From contig JADJQS010000007.1 of the NCBI GenBank assembly GCA_016712635.1, positions 62,001 through 126,000 on the forward strand: a DNA stretch of 64,000 nucleotides, written 5' to 3'. Shown one piece after another: positions 19,447-28,385 of this stretch. Numbering within the stretch: the stretch's first letter is position 1; each line of letters begins with the position of its first letter. The notes beneath the pieces are model-generated. The model was given only the letters and a program-made list of their open reading frames with translations, searched no databases and had not been told where the DNA came from. The stretch is from Gammaproteobacteria bacterium. GTDB taxonomy: Bacteria > Pseudomonadota > Gammaproteobacteria > SZUA-140. The position numbers and the translations under genes are program-made.

Positions 19447-19605
19447 GATCTTCTTGCGCACCTTGGGCTGCGGCCGGGCAGGAGCATGGCCACTCGGGAC
19501 AGTATTCCGTGAGGTTCCGGGGAATTTCGCTTGCTCCAGCTTGGTATCGGCCGGATCCGGGTGTTCCTTATTTATGGAATACCAGTTTCTGGCGAATATT
19601 ATTTC

Positions 19606-19630
19606 AGGAACAACAGGTTGTATTGTTCCT
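19606..19630. repeat. 8-bp perfect inverted repeat upstream of the HD-GYP gene
   Basis: AGGAACAA (19606-19613) and TTGTTCCT (19623-19630) are exact inverted copies with a 9-base spacer, in an AT-richer part of the 296-base gap between mltD and the HD-GYP gene. It could be an operator for the HD-GYP gene (160 bases from its start) or a stem-loop at the end of the mltD transcript; no T-run supports intrinsic termination. The rest of the gap shows nothing recognisable. Confidence 0.45.
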
Positions 19631-19742
19631 TGGATACAGGGCGCGGTCGCGCCGGAGGGGCGGCGCCGCACTCCGGTGCGGGCCTTTGAAGTAACACGCG
19701 GAACGACGGGCGGTGGATCCCGGCGCAGGGGCCGGGGCGGGG

Positions 19743-21500
19743 TCAGATGTTTTCGGTCTGGTTGATGATGTCGATGAAGAGTGTCAGCTTCTGGCCCGGT
19801 TGCAGGTATTCATTCCTGCGCAGGGAGTTCCAGTTCAGCAGCTCGGAGACCTTTACGTTGAAGCGCTGCGAGATGCGCGCCAGCGAATCTCCCTTGCGCA
19901 CCACGTAATTGATGCGCTGGGTGGCATTGCCGAGGGGATGCTGGGCGTTCGGGCCGGCGGCAGCGCTCGCATCAGCGCCGCCCTTTTGCCAGATGATCAG
20001 GCGCTGGCCGATGCGCAGCGGGTCGCGCGGCGAGATGCCGTTCCACTGCGCGAGTCGCGCCACGGCGACATTGTGCGCGCGCGCGATGTCCCACAGCGTA
20101 TCGCCGCTGCGCACCGCGTACTCGAGTTTACGCCCCTCGCGCGGGCTGTTCTGCACGCTCCTGGTGCGTTCGTCCTGGCTCAGGGCGTAACCGGACAGGC
20201 TGCGCGACGAGACCGGGATGAGCAGGGCGTTGCCGGCGCGGATCATATTGCCCCTGATGTCGTTCAATTGGCGCAGCACCTCGACCGTGGTGTGATGGCG
20301 TTCGGCGATGCTCCCGAGGGAATCCCCCGAGCGGATGACGTAGCGCTGCCAGGTGAGGCGTTCCGCATCGTCCAGCGCGGCGAGATTGGTCTCGAACAGC
20401 TCCGCCTTGTCGAGCGGGAGCAGCAGCGCGTGCGGTCCGTCCGGATCGGTCGCCCAGCGGTTGAAGCCGGGATTCAGGCGGTAGAGCTCGTCCAGGCTGG
20501 TGTCGGCCAGCTCCGCAGCCTTGGCCAGGTCGATCTGGGAGCCGGTCTGCACCGTGCGCACGACCGGAGCGTCGGGGATCGTCTTTATTTCGATCGAATA
20601 CTCATCCGGATTGGCGAAGAGCTCGGCCAGGGCGAGCAGCTTGGGCACATAGGCGCGCGTCTCGGCCGGCAGTTGCAGGGACCAGAAATCGGTCGGTTTG
20701 CCGCGGCGCTGATTCGCCAGGATGGCGCGCTTCACCGTGCCGGCGCCGGAATTGTAGGCAGCGAGCGCGAGCAGCCAGTCGTTGTCGAGATCATCATGCA
20801 GGGACTGCAGGAAGTCGAGCGCGGCGCGCGTCGAGGCGAGGATGTCGCGCCGGCCGTCGTACCACCAGTTCAGCTTGAGTCCGTAATGGCGTGCGGTCGA
20901 CGGAATGAACTGCCAGATGCCCGCGGCGCGGCCGTGCGAATAGGCGAACGGCTGATAGGCGCTCTCGACGATCGGCAGCAGCGCGATCTCCAGCGGCATG
21001 CCGCGCTGTTCCAGGTCTTCGACGATGAGATGCAGATAGGGGCGCGCTCGGTCCACCGTGCGGTCGAGGTAATCGGGGTGGCGGGCGTACCACTCGAGTT
21101 CTGCGCGCACGCGCGGGTTGTCATGACGGGGGAAGTCGAAGCCCCCGCGTACGCGGTCCCACAGATCCACCGCGTCTGCGGGATCCGGCGTCTCCCGTCC
21201 GGCGTCCTGGGCGAAGGCCTCCGCCGCGTCCAGTGCGCCGTCGGCTCCCGCCAGTGCCGGATCGGTCTCGAGCGTGCTGTGATCCGGGTCGGGCGGGAAC
21301 ACGGCACCGTCGACGGCGTTCCACGCGTCGGGCGCCGCTTCCGTGAAGTCCTCGGCGCCCGTCTGCACGGATGTTTTGCCCCGCGCGGAATCATCGGCGG
21401 AACGGAGGGAATTCTGGTGCATCGCCGCGCACCCTGTCATGACAGGAAGCAGGATTGCGAACAGGCCGTTCCGGATTGGCGCGCAGACGATGTTTTTCAT
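19743..21500 (-). CDS. mltD: membrane-bound lytic murein transglycosylase D with three LysM repeats
   Basis: Cleaves peptidoglycan between MurNAc and GlcNAc with 1,6-anhydro ring formation, anchored as a lipoprotein in the envelope. The ATG at 21500 was chosen because it starts a lipoprotein signal (MKNIVCAPIRNGLFAILLPVM, then TGC); the frame is open further upstream to 21731 without a plausible signal. The SLT domain follows a low-complexity linker, with the catalytic Glu in LLPIVESAYQPFAYS and AAGIWQFIPSTARHYGL. Three LysM peptidoglycan-binding repeats end the protein (YVIRSGDSLGSIAERH, YAVRSGDTLWDIARAH, YVVRKGDSLARISQRF). About 585 residues. Downstream of gloB, an arrangement conserved in Gammaproteobacteria. 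Confidence 0.93.
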   Translation of the reverse strand: MKNIVCAPIRNGLFAILLPVMTGCAAMHQNSLRSADDSARGKTSVQTGAEDFTEAAPDAWNAVDGAVFPPDPDHSTLETDPALAGADGALDAAEAFAQDAGRETPDPADAVDLWDRVRGGFDFPRHDNPRVRAELEWYARHPDYLDRTVDRARPYLHLIVEDLEQRGMPLEIALLPIVESAYQPFAYSHGRAAGIWQFIPSTARHYGLKLNWWYDGRRDILASTRAALDFLQSLHDDLDNDWLLALAAYNSGAGTVKRAILANQRRGKPTDFWSLQLPAETRAYVPKLLALAELFANPDEYSIEIKTIPDAPVVRTVQTGSQIDLAKAAELADTSLDELYRLNPGFNRWATDPDGPHALLLPLDKAELFETNLAALDDAERLTWQRYVIRSGDSLGSIAERHHTTVEVLRQLNDIRGNMIRAGNALLIPVSSRSLSGYALSQDERTRSVQNSPREGRKLEYAVRSGDTLWDIARAHNVAVARLAQWNGISPRDPLRIGQRLIIWQKGGADASAAAGPNAQHPLGNATQRINYVVRKGDSLARISQRFNVKVSELLNWNSLRRNEYLQPGQKLTLFIDIINQTENI

Positions 21501-21661
21501 GATGGCGATTATTTTAACGAGCCCGGAGTATAACAGGTAATCGGCCTGATCAAAGTTAACCTTAGTCCAGGGCGGAGGCGACCGTACTGTGTCCCGGCCG
21601 AGAGGCGCGCAATGCGTGATGAAATCCTTCGCAGCTTGTGCGGCCGCCGGCGGGCGGCGCG

Positions 21662-22435
21662 TCACTGTGTGTCTTTCCAGTAGCGGATCATTGCAAAAAC
21701 ATCGAGCTCCGTGCTGAGGGTTCGGTCGCAAAACCGTTCGGCGGCCTGCCTGACGGAGGCTGTGTGGCAGCGCAGGAACGGATTGGTGGCCTTCTCTTCT
21801 GCGAGGGTGGCGGAGGCGGTGACGAGATTCTGACTGCGCATTCGCGAGGTCTCCGCGAGACGCGCGGCAAGCCGGCGGTTCCCCGGTTCTACCCGCAGGG
21901 CAAAGGTGAGGTTGGCCAGGGTGTATTCATGTCCGCAATAGATGCGCGTGTCGTCCGGCAGGCTGGCCAGTCTCTGCAATGCCGCGAGCATCAGCCGCGG
22001 GGAGCCCTCGAACAGACGCCCGCAGCCGCCGGTGAACAGGGTGTCGCCGCAGAAGAGCAGGCCGTTTCCGTAGTAGGCCACGTGGTCGAGGGTATGACCG
22101 GGCACCTCGATCACGTGCAACTGCACCCCGCCCGGAGAGATCTCGTCGCCCTCGCGCACGGGATGGTGCGAGGGACCGAAGTGCAGATCAGCCGGCCCGT
22201 AGACGGGGACAGAATACTGTCGCAGCAGATCCGGAATGCCGCCCGTGTGATCGGGGTGATGGTGTGTGAACAGGATGGCGGCGGGCCGCAGACTGTGCGA
22301 GGCGAGGGCGGCGAGCACCGGGGCCGCCTCGCCCGGGTCGACGATGACAGCCTGTGCCAGCACGCGGTCTCCTGCGGTCCGGATCATCCAGATATAATTA
22401 TCGCGCAGGGCGGGGACAGGGATTACCTGTATCAT
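21662..22435 (-). CDS. gloB: hydroxyacylglutathione hydrolase (glyoxalase II)
   Basis: Hydrolyses S-D-lactoylglutathione to D-lactate and glutathione, completing methylglyoxal detoxification in the cytoplasm. The 257 residues carry the metallo-beta-lactamase metal motif (FTHHHPDHTGG), the second metal region (VPGHTLDHVAYY) and the conserved LFCGDTLFTGGCGRLFEG and YCGHEYTLANL blocks. Length is normal. It is divergent from the methyltransferase gene, with an 87-base intergenic space that must contain both promoters. Confidence 0.96.
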   Translation of the reverse strand: MIQVIPVPALRDNYIWMIRTAGDRVLAQAVIVDPGEAAPVLAALASHSLRPAAILFTHHHPDHTGGIPDLLRQYSVPVYGPADLHFGPSHHPVREGDEISPGGVQLHVIEVPGHTLDHVAYYGNGLLFCGDTLFTGGCGRLFEGSPRLMLAALQRLASLPDDTRIYCGHEYTLANLTFALRVEPGNRRLAARLAETSRMRSQNLVTASATLAEEKATNPFLRCHTASVRQAAERFCDRTLSTELDVFAMIRYWKDTQ

Positions 22436-22522
22436 GTCCGCATTCAGAGCATGCCGGTGAGACAGCGATCGGTGAGATGCAGGCTAGGATAGCCCAACCC
22501 GGATGACGCGGAAAGCAGGCCA

Positions 22523-23293
22523 ATGAAACAGGAGCAGGATACGGCGTCCCCGGCGCGGGACGGGCGCGGGCTGCGGGCGTGGCATGAGCGGCAGCTCGGC
22601 CAACTCCTGCTCGGGCAGGAGAGGCGTGAGCTGGACGGCATCCTCGCCAACCTGTTCGGCTACTACCTGCTGCAGGTGGGTGCTGCGATGGACGCCTATC
22701 TGCTGGAATCGAGCCGCATACGCCATCAGGTCATCCTCGACAATCTCTGGCCGGTGGAGCCCGGCGGCGTCTATCCTGCGCATGTCACCAGGATGTACGC
22801 CGATCCGCACAGGCTTCCGGTGCAGAGCGACAGCGTGGACGTGGTGGTGCTGCCGCACACGCTGGAGTTCGACGCGTCCGCGCACGAAGTGCTGCGCGAG
22901 GTCGAGCGCGTGCTGGTGGCCGAAGGCCATGTGGTGATCCTGGGTTTCAATCCCTGGAGCCTGTGGGGATTCTGGCGTCTGTTGCGCCGGCGCCGGCAGC
23001 CGCCCTGGCACGGCGCCTTTCGCGGCATCTACCGCATTAAGGACTGGCTCTCGCTGCTCGGCTTCGACATCGTGCAGGCGCGCTCGTATTTTTTCCGTCC
23101 GCCCTTGCAGCACGAGGTCATGATGCGGCGGCTGGAATGGCTCGAACGGCTGGGACATCGCTGGTGGCCGTATCTCGGCGGCGCCTATGTCATTGTGGCC
23201 AGGAAGCGCGTGACGACGCTGACGCCGATCAAGCCGCGCTGGCGGCCGCGGCGCAGCCTGCTGCAGCCGGACGTGGCCAAGCCGACCACATGA
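22523..23293 (+). CDS. SAM-dependent methyltransferase, YafS-like
   Basis: Class I methyltransferase-like protein of 256 residues. Visible are a region equivalent to the SAM-binding strand (YYLLQVGAAMDAYLLESS), the post-I acidic part (LPVQSDSVDVVVLPHTLEF) and the motif around REVERVLVAEGHVVILGFNPWSLWG typical of the YafS group. The canonical GxGxG is replaced by LLQVG, as is usual for this family. Substrate is unknown. Gene order gloB / yafS-like / rnhA / dnaQ is the same as in E. coli, which strengthens the call. The last 40 residues are Arg/Pro-rich. Confidence 0.85.
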   Translation: MKQEQDTASPARDGRGLRAWHERQLGQLLLGQERRELDGILANLFGYYLLQVGAAMDAYLLESSRIRHQVILDNLWPVEPGGVYPAHVTRMYADPHRLPVQSDSVDVVVLPHTLEFDASAHEVLREVERVLVAEGHVVILGFNPWSLWGFWRLLRRRRQPPWHGAFRGIYRIKDWLSLLGFDIVQARSYFFRPPLQHEVMMRRLEWLERLGHRWWPYLGGAYVIVARKRVTTLTPIKPRWRPRRSLLQPDVAKPTT

Positions 23294-23766
23294 CGCGGGC
23301 CGACATGACGGACCTCGTGGAGATATTCACCGACGGCGCCTGCCGCGGCAACCCCGGGCCGGGCGGATGGGGCGCCCTGCTGCGCTACAAGGGCAAGGAG
23401 AAGCATATCCGCGGCGCCGAGCCCCATACCACCAACAATCGCATGGAACTGATGGCGGCGATCGAGGCCCTGGCGTCGCTGAAGCGCCCCTGCCATGTCA
23501 GCTTGACCACGGATTCGCAATATGTGAAAAAGGGCATGAATGAGTGGATGACGGACTGGAAGCGGCGCGGCTGGAAGACGGCCGACAAGAAGCCGGTGAA
23601 GAACGTCGACCTGTGGCAGAGGCTGGACGAGGCCGTCGCACGCCACACCATAGAATGGCACTGGGTGCGCGGGCATACCGGGCATCCGGAAAACGAACTG
23701 GCCGACTCGCTGGCCAATCAGGCGATCGACGAACTGCTCAGCCGGGACGGAGCGGCGGAGGAATGA
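23290..23766 (+). CDS. rnhA: ribonuclease HI
   Basis: Degrades the RNA strand of RNA-DNA hybrids, including R-loops and primers. Catalytic residues are all present: Asp in FTDGACRGNPGPGGWG, Glu in NNRMELMAAIEAL, Asp in TTDSQYVKKGM and the C-terminal Asp in HPENELADSLANQA. The start shown overlaps the stop of the methyltransferase gene as ATGA, suggesting translational coupling (158 residues); ATG 23305 would give 153 residues with an N-terminus (MTDLVEIFTDG) closer to the E. coli protein and is a fair alternative. Confidence 0.96.
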   Translation: MTRADMTDLVEIFTDGACRGNPGPGGWGALLRYKGKEKHIRGAEPHTTNNRMELMAAIEALASLKRPCHVSLTTDSQYVKKGMNEWMTDWKRRGWKTADKKPVKNVDLWQRLDEAVARHTIEWHWVRGHTGHPENELADSLANQAIDELLSRDGAAEE

Positions 23767-23809
23767 GTCCCGCCGCGCAGCCCGCGATCGATTTACACGG
23801 AGTATCCAG

Positions 23810-24529
23810 ATGCGACAGATAGTGCTCGATACGGAAACCACGGGTCTGGAGACCTCGCAGGGGCACCGCATCATCGAGATCGGCTGCGTGGAGATGGTCG
23901 GCCGGCGCCTGACGGGGCGGCATTACCACCAGTACCTGCAGCCGGATCGCGAGATCGACGCCGGCGCCGCCGAGGTGCACGGGATCACCGGCGAATTCCT
24001 GCGCGACAAGCCGCGCTTCGCCGATGTGGCGGAGGAGCTGGTCGACTTCGTGCGCGGCGCCGAACTGATCATTCACAACGCGCCGTTCGATCTCGGGTTC
24101 CTCCGCCACGAGTTCGGGCTGCTCGGCCAGTCATGGGACGAGGCCGCGGCGGACTGCGCCGTGGTCGACACGCTCGCCCTCGCGCGCGGCCGCCATCCGG
24201 GCCAGAAGAACAACCTGGACGCCCTGTGCAAGCGCTACGGCATCGATAATTCCGAGCGCACGCTGCACGGCGCGCTGCTCGACGCCGAGATCCTCGCCGA
24301 CGTATATCTCGCGATGACCGGCGGGCAGAGCCGCCTGCTGCTGGAGGCGGAGCCCGAGGCGGTCACGGTCAGCCACGCTCCGGTCGTCCGCCTGTCGGTG
24401 GATCGTGCACCGCTCCCGGTAATACGCGCCAATGCGGTGGAGTGCGAGATGCACGCGCAGCGGCTGGAGTCGATTGAAAAGGCGAGCGGCGGCAGGTGCG
24501 TGTGGCTGCGGCTGGACGCCCCGGCCTGA
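23810..24529 (+). CDS. dnaQ: DNA polymerase III epsilon subunit (3'-5' proofreading exonuclease)
   Basis: Proofreading subunit of the replicative polymerase core. The 239 residues show the DEDDh motifs: Exo I (LDTETTGLE), Exo II (IHNAPFDLGFL) and Exo III with the catalytic His (LHGALLDAEILADVYL). The C-terminal ~45 residues form the expected tail that contacts the alpha subunit. Neighbouring rnhA is the common gammaproteobacterial partner, here on the same strand rather than divergent. Confidence 0.96.
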   Translation: MRQIVLDTETTGLETSQGHRIIEIGCVEMVGRRLTGRHYHQYLQPDREIDAGAAEVHGITGEFLRDKPRFADVAEELVDFVRGAELIIHNAPFDLGFLRHEFGLLGQSWDEAAADCAVVDTLALARGRHPGQKNNLDALCKRYGIDNSERTLHGALLDAEILADVYLAMTGGQSRLLLEAEPEAVTVSHAPVVRLSVDRAPLPVIRANAVECEMHAQRLESIEKASGGRCVWLRLDAPA

Positions 24530-24541
24530 GGCGCGGGCACC

Positions 24542-25003
24542 ATGATCAAGGGGATCAGCCGATTCTTTCAGGAACGCATCCGGCCGGACGACGACAGCCG
24601 GGGCGGCCACGAACATCGGTTCCGCCTCGCCACGGCCGCGCTGCTGATCGAGATGACGCGCGCCGATTTCAGCGTGACGGACGCCGAGCGTGAGGCGGTG
24701 GATAGACTGCTGCGCGAGCACTTCGAGCTGGACGACGCCGAGGCGGATGAACTGATCGAGCTTGCCGAGCTGGAGGTGAGGACGAGCGCCTCGCTGTTCC
24801 AGTTCACCCACCTCATCGACAAGCACTTCGCGCTCGAGCAGAAGATCGCCATCGTCGAGCTGATGTGGCGCGTCGCCTATGCTGACGCCGGGAAGGACCA
24901 CCACGAGGAACACCTGGTACGCAAGGTCGCGGATCTGCTGCACGTGCCGCACTCCGCCTTCATCCGGGCGCGCGAGCGGGCCGCGTCCGGGGCGGGGCGC
25001 TGA
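24542..25003 (+). CDS. TerB-like (tellurite-resistance/DjlA N-terminal) family protein
   Basis: Small all-helical cytoplasmic protein of 153 residues. The pattern LATAALLIEMTRADFSVTDAEREAVDRLL, with acidic helix ends, and later ELMWRVAYADAGKDHHEEHLVRKVADLL matches the TerB/DjlA-N four-to-seven-helix fold that carries a conserved metal-site Asp in each half. Molecular function in stand-alone proteins is not established; tellurite resistance should not be assumed. It starts 12 bases after dnaQ and is probably co-transcribed. Confidence 0.85.
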   Translation: MIKGISRFFQERIRPDDDSRGGHEHRFRLATAALLIEMTRADFSVTDAEREAVDRLLREHFELDDAEADELIELAELEVRTSASLFQFTHLIDKHFALEQKIAIVELMWRVAYADAGKDHHEEHLVRKVADLLHVPHSAFIRARERAASGAGR

Positions 25004-25018
25004 TGCCCGCGCGTACCG

Positions 25019-26518
25019 CTACATCAGGTGCGTGTTGAGATATAAGTGAGTGGCGATGCTGGCCGCGTAGCCCAGCGCAACCGCCCAGGACCAGCGCAGG
25101 TGCGAGAAGAACGTGTAGGTTCCGCGCGCCTGTCCCATCAGGGCCACGCCGGCGGCCGAGCCGATCGACAGCAGTGAGCCGCCGACGCCGGCCGTCAGCG
25201 TGACGAGCAGCCATTGCCCGTGCGACATGTCGGGGTTCATGGTGAGCACGGCAAACATCACCGGTATGTTGTCCACCACGGCGGACAGAAGGCCGATCAG
25301 TACATTGGCCCAGGTCGGCCCGAGATCGACATAGAGGAACTCCGACGCCAGCGCCAGGTAGCCGATCGTGCCGAGGCCGCCAACGCAGAGGACGACGCCG
25401 TAGAAGAACATGAGAGTATCCCACTCGGCCCGTTTCATGCTGATGAAGATGTCGAACGGCTTGCGCGGGCGGCCGGACGTGATGTCCAGATCGCCTTCCT
25501 CCGGGCCGCCGATGTGGGGGATATTCAGTTCGCTGCGCCTGAGCCGGTAGCCATACAGCTTGAGTATGCCGAGTCCCATCATCATGCCCACTACCGGCGG
25601 CAGGTGGAGGAAATTGTGCATCAGCACGGTGATCGTGATGGTGAAGAAGAACAAGCCGATTATGATGAAGCCACCCTGCTTGACGCGTGTTACTTCGCCT
25701 TGCCCCTCGGGCCGCTGTGTGGACACCGCGAATGACATGAACAGGGCGGGTACCAGCCAGTTGACCACGGACGGGATGAACAGGTCGAAGAATTCAAAAA
25801 AGTCCACCACCCCCTTCTGCCATACCATCAGCGTCGTGATATCGCCGAACGGGCTGAAGGCGCCGCCGGCGTTGGCCGCCACCACGATGCTGATGCAGGA
25901 CACCGAGATGAACGCGCGGTCGTTGCCGCCCACGGCGATGACCACCGCGGCCATGACCAGCGCTGTGGTCATATTGTCGGCGACGGGTGAGATGAAGAAG
26001 GCCAGTATGCCGGTCAGCCAGAAGATGGTGCGGAGGGAATAACCGGAGTTGACCAGCTTCGAGCGCAGCGCGAGGAACACATTGCGCTCGGTCAGGGTGT
26101 TGATATACGTCATCGCGGCGAGCAGGAACAGCATAAGCTCGGCGTATTCCAGGATGTGGTGCCGGACCGTGTCGCCGACCACTTCGGTATCGCCCTGCTG
26201 CCTGTAGGCGATGGCGATCAGGATCCAGATGAGGCCGGCGGCGAGCATCACCGGCTTGGACTTGCGCAGGTGGATGAACTCCTCCAGCACGACGACGCCA
26301 TACGCGAGCACGAACAGGGCAAGGCAGGAATAGCCGACCCAGCTGCCGGTGAGGTCGAGCAGGGTGCGTGCGGTGTCGGTCGAGGTTTCCGCGTGCGACA
26401 GCAGCGGCCAGCACGACAGCAGCAGCACCGCGAACACGCGCCAGGCGCGGGATACGGCGTGTCTTGCCGGCGCAGCGACGGCGGTTTCCGACGATCGGTT
26501 GGTCATGGTCTGGATCAC
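25019..26518 (-). CDS. nhaD: Na+/H+ antiporter, NhaD family
   Basis: Inner-membrane antiporter of the ion-transporter superfamily that exchanges cytoplasmic Na+ (or Li+) for protons, helping pH and sodium homeostasis. The 499 residues start with a cleavable-looking signal segment (VFAVLLLSCWPLLSHAET), then about 11-13 membrane helices. Characteristic NhaD segments are AMTYINTLTERNVFLALRSKL, SPVADNMTTALVMAAVVIAVGG and AANAGGAFSPFGDITTLMVW. A second ATG lies four codons downstream. Presence fits a saline or alkaline habitat but does not prove it. Its stop converges on terB with only 15 bases between. Confidence 0.92.
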   Translation of the reverse strand: MIQTMTNRSSETAVAAPARHAVSRAWRVFAVLLLSCWPLLSHAETSTDTARTLLDLTGSWVGYSCLALFVLAYGVVVLEEFIHLRKSKPVMLAAGLIWILIAIAYRQQGDTEVVGDTVRHHILEYAELMLFLLAAMTYINTLTERNVFLALRSKLVNSGYSLRTIFWLTGILAFFISPVADNMTTALVMAAVVIAVGGNDRAFISVSCISIVVAANAGGAFSPFGDITTLMVWQKGVVDFFEFFDLFIPSVVNWLVPALFMSFAVSTQRPEGQGEVTRVKQGGFIIIGLFFFTITITVLMHNFLHLPPVVGMMMGLGILKLYGYRLRRSELNIPHIGGPEEGDLDITSGRPRKPFDIFISMKRAEWDTLMFFYGVVLCVGGLGTIGYLALASEFLYVDLGPTWANVLIGLLSAVVDNIPVMFAVLTMNPDMSHGQWLLVTLTAGVGGSLLSIGSAAGVALMGQARGTYTFFSHLRWSWAVALGYAASIATHLYLNTHLM

Positions 26519-26764
26519 GTGCAGCGGATGGCGGATTCTCCCACGATGAGTCGACGTGGTCCAGCGCGCCGCCGGAATCGCGCGGCCGAAGCATGCCGGC
26601 GTTGTCTCTACAGCGGTTATTCACTACAATTTGCCGGCCGTGCGGTGTGTTTCCCGCGATCTCCAACCGTCTATATTGATGTTCTGCATGATTTGCAGGC
26701 GCGTCCCGGCCCGCACCGGGGAGAGTTGTATCCACTGTCCGCATTCTGACCGCAAGGGGACGCC

Positions 26765-28270
26765 ATGAAACATCCGCAAGATCCGCCCGCATACCTTAAT
26801 GTCCGCCGCCGGATCGGCGCCGCGGCCTGGCTGCCCGGCCTGTTCGCATTATTCCTGCTGCTGCCCGCGGCGCCCGCCCGCGCGGTGGATCTCAACACCG
26901 TTTCAAATGCCGTCGTCAAACTCTATGTCACGCGCCAGGGCTGGGACATCCGCCAGCCCTGGGCGCGTGAGCAGGCGAACCGCCGCACGTGTTCGGGCTT
27001 CTTCATCAGACAGGGCATTCTGACCAACGCGCATTGCGTGATGGATGCCACCTTCATCCAGATCGAGGTGCCCGGACTGGCGGACAAGATCGAGGCCGAG
27101 CGCGTCGCAGTCAATCATCAGAGCGATCTGGCGCTGCTCAAACCCAGGAATCCCGGCGCGCTGCCGAAGGGCATCGTTCCGATCCGTTTCGGCAAGCTGC
27201 CCGAGCCGCGCGACAAGGTGGTGACCGTGGGTTACGCCATCGGCGGCCGCCAGGTCTCATACACCGAGGGCGTGGTCTCGCGCATCGACATCATGTCCTA
27301 CGCGCACAGCGGGTTCGAGAACCTGCTGGTGCAGACGGACGCGGCGATCAACATGGGAAATTCCGGCGGGCCGGTGTTCTCGGACGAGACGGGGGACTGC
27401 GTCGGCGTCGCCACGCAGCGTTTCTCCGGCACGATCGGGTATTTCGTGCCGGGCATGGTGATCGAGCACTTTCTCGCCGACCTGAAGGACGGCAAGGTCG
27501 ACGGCGTCCCGTTCATCGGCGTGAGCACGCAGTCGCTGGAGAACCCGACCCTGCGCGCCTCTCTCGGCATGGCGCCGGAGCAGAGCGGCCTGATGGTGAC
27601 CAAGGTGGCGCAGGAAGGCGGCGCCGACGGCATACTGCAGGTCAGCGACGTGCTGCTGTCCGTCGCGGGCACCCGCGTCTTCAACGACGGCAGGATCACC
27701 CTGCGCGACAACAGCCGGATCGGCGTGGGCTACGAGATCGCCAGCCGCCAGGTGGGCGAGTCGCTGCCCCTGACCGTGTTGCGCGACGGCAAGGTGATCA
27801 AGACGTCGGTCACGCTCGCGAGCCATGAATTCAAGGTGATTCCCACGCTGCCGCAGTACGACACCCAGCCGCGCTATTACGTCTTGGGCGGACTGGTCTT
27901 CCGGGCCGTGGAACCGAGATACTACATACCCGCCGATCCGCAGAATACGATGGTGGATATCCCGTTCACCATCCGCAGGTATTTCGACACCCCGCGCAAC
28001 GATGCGGACGGCATCGAGGAACTCGTGGTGATCAGCGACGTGTTCGAGGCGGAGGTCAATGCCGGTTACGGAGGCCTGGTGGAGAACACCCGTGTCGCGA
28101 TGGTCAACGGGCGCGGCATCCGCCGGCTCGAGGACGTCGCGGACGCGATCGCGGAGAATCACGGCGACTATCACGTCCTCGAGCTGGAGGACAAGCGCAG
28201 GATCGTGCTGAGCCGCGCCCAGGTCGAGGCCGAGGAGCACAACATCCGCCGGCGCTACAACATACCGTGA
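26765..28270 (+). CDS. Deg/HtrA-like periplasmic serine protease with PDZ domain
   Basis: Exported trypsin-like protease. A signal peptide is seen (AAWLPGLFALFLLLPAAPARA, about residue 18-38). The catalytic triad is readable: His in LTNAHCVMD, Asp in NHQSDLALLK and Ser in MGNSGGPVF. A PDZ domain follows (GVSTQSLENPTLRASLGMAP ... GADGILQVSDVLLSVAG), then a further ~170 residues containing a second PDZ-like segment (NAGYGGLVENTRVAMVNGRG). At 501 residues, with this C-terminal layout, it resembles the plant/bacterial Deg subgroup with an extended C-terminus more than DegP. Substrates are unknown. Transcribed away from nhaD from a 246-base intergenic region in which I could not fix a promoter. 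Confidence 0.87.
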   Translation: MKHPQDPPAYLNVRRRIGAAAWLPGLFALFLLLPAAPARAVDLNTVSNAVVKLYVTRQGWDIRQPWAREQANRRTCSGFFIRQGILTNAHCVMDATFIQIEVPGLADKIEAERVAVNHQSDLALLKPRNPGALPKGIVPIRFGKLPEPRDKVVTVGYAIGGRQVSYTEGVVSRIDIMSYAHSGFENLLVQTDAAINMGNSGGPVFSDETGDCVGVATQRFSGTIGYFVPGMVIEHFLADLKDGKVDGVPFIGVSTQSLENPTLRASLGMAPEQSGLMVTKVAQEGGADGILQVSDVLLSVAGTRVFNDGRITLRDNSRIGVGYEIASRQVGESLPLTVLRDGKVIKTSVTLASHEFKVIPTLPQYDTQPRYYVLGGLVFRAVEPRYYIPADPQNTMVDIPFTIRRYFDTPRNDADGIEELVVISDVFEAEVNAGYGGLVENTRVAMVNGRGIRRLEDVADAIAENHGDYHVLELEDKRRIVLSRAQVEAEEHNIRRRYNIP

Positions 28271-28385
28271 GCCGTCCGCGCCGGGCGGCTCCCCGCTTTG
28301 CAAATCCGCCGATTCTGCTTCTATACTAGCCCTTCGGCATCCAGGGGGCGTGCGCTCCCGGTTTTTCATCATGAGGTGTGTGGAC

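Noticed and set aside
19713..21533. 606-codon plus-strand frame over mltD
   Set aside because: Antisense to mltD with LysM and SLT motifs; shadow.
24542..25003. Tellurite resistance determinant
   Set aside because: A lone TerB-like domain without terZACDE partners does not support a resistance operon.
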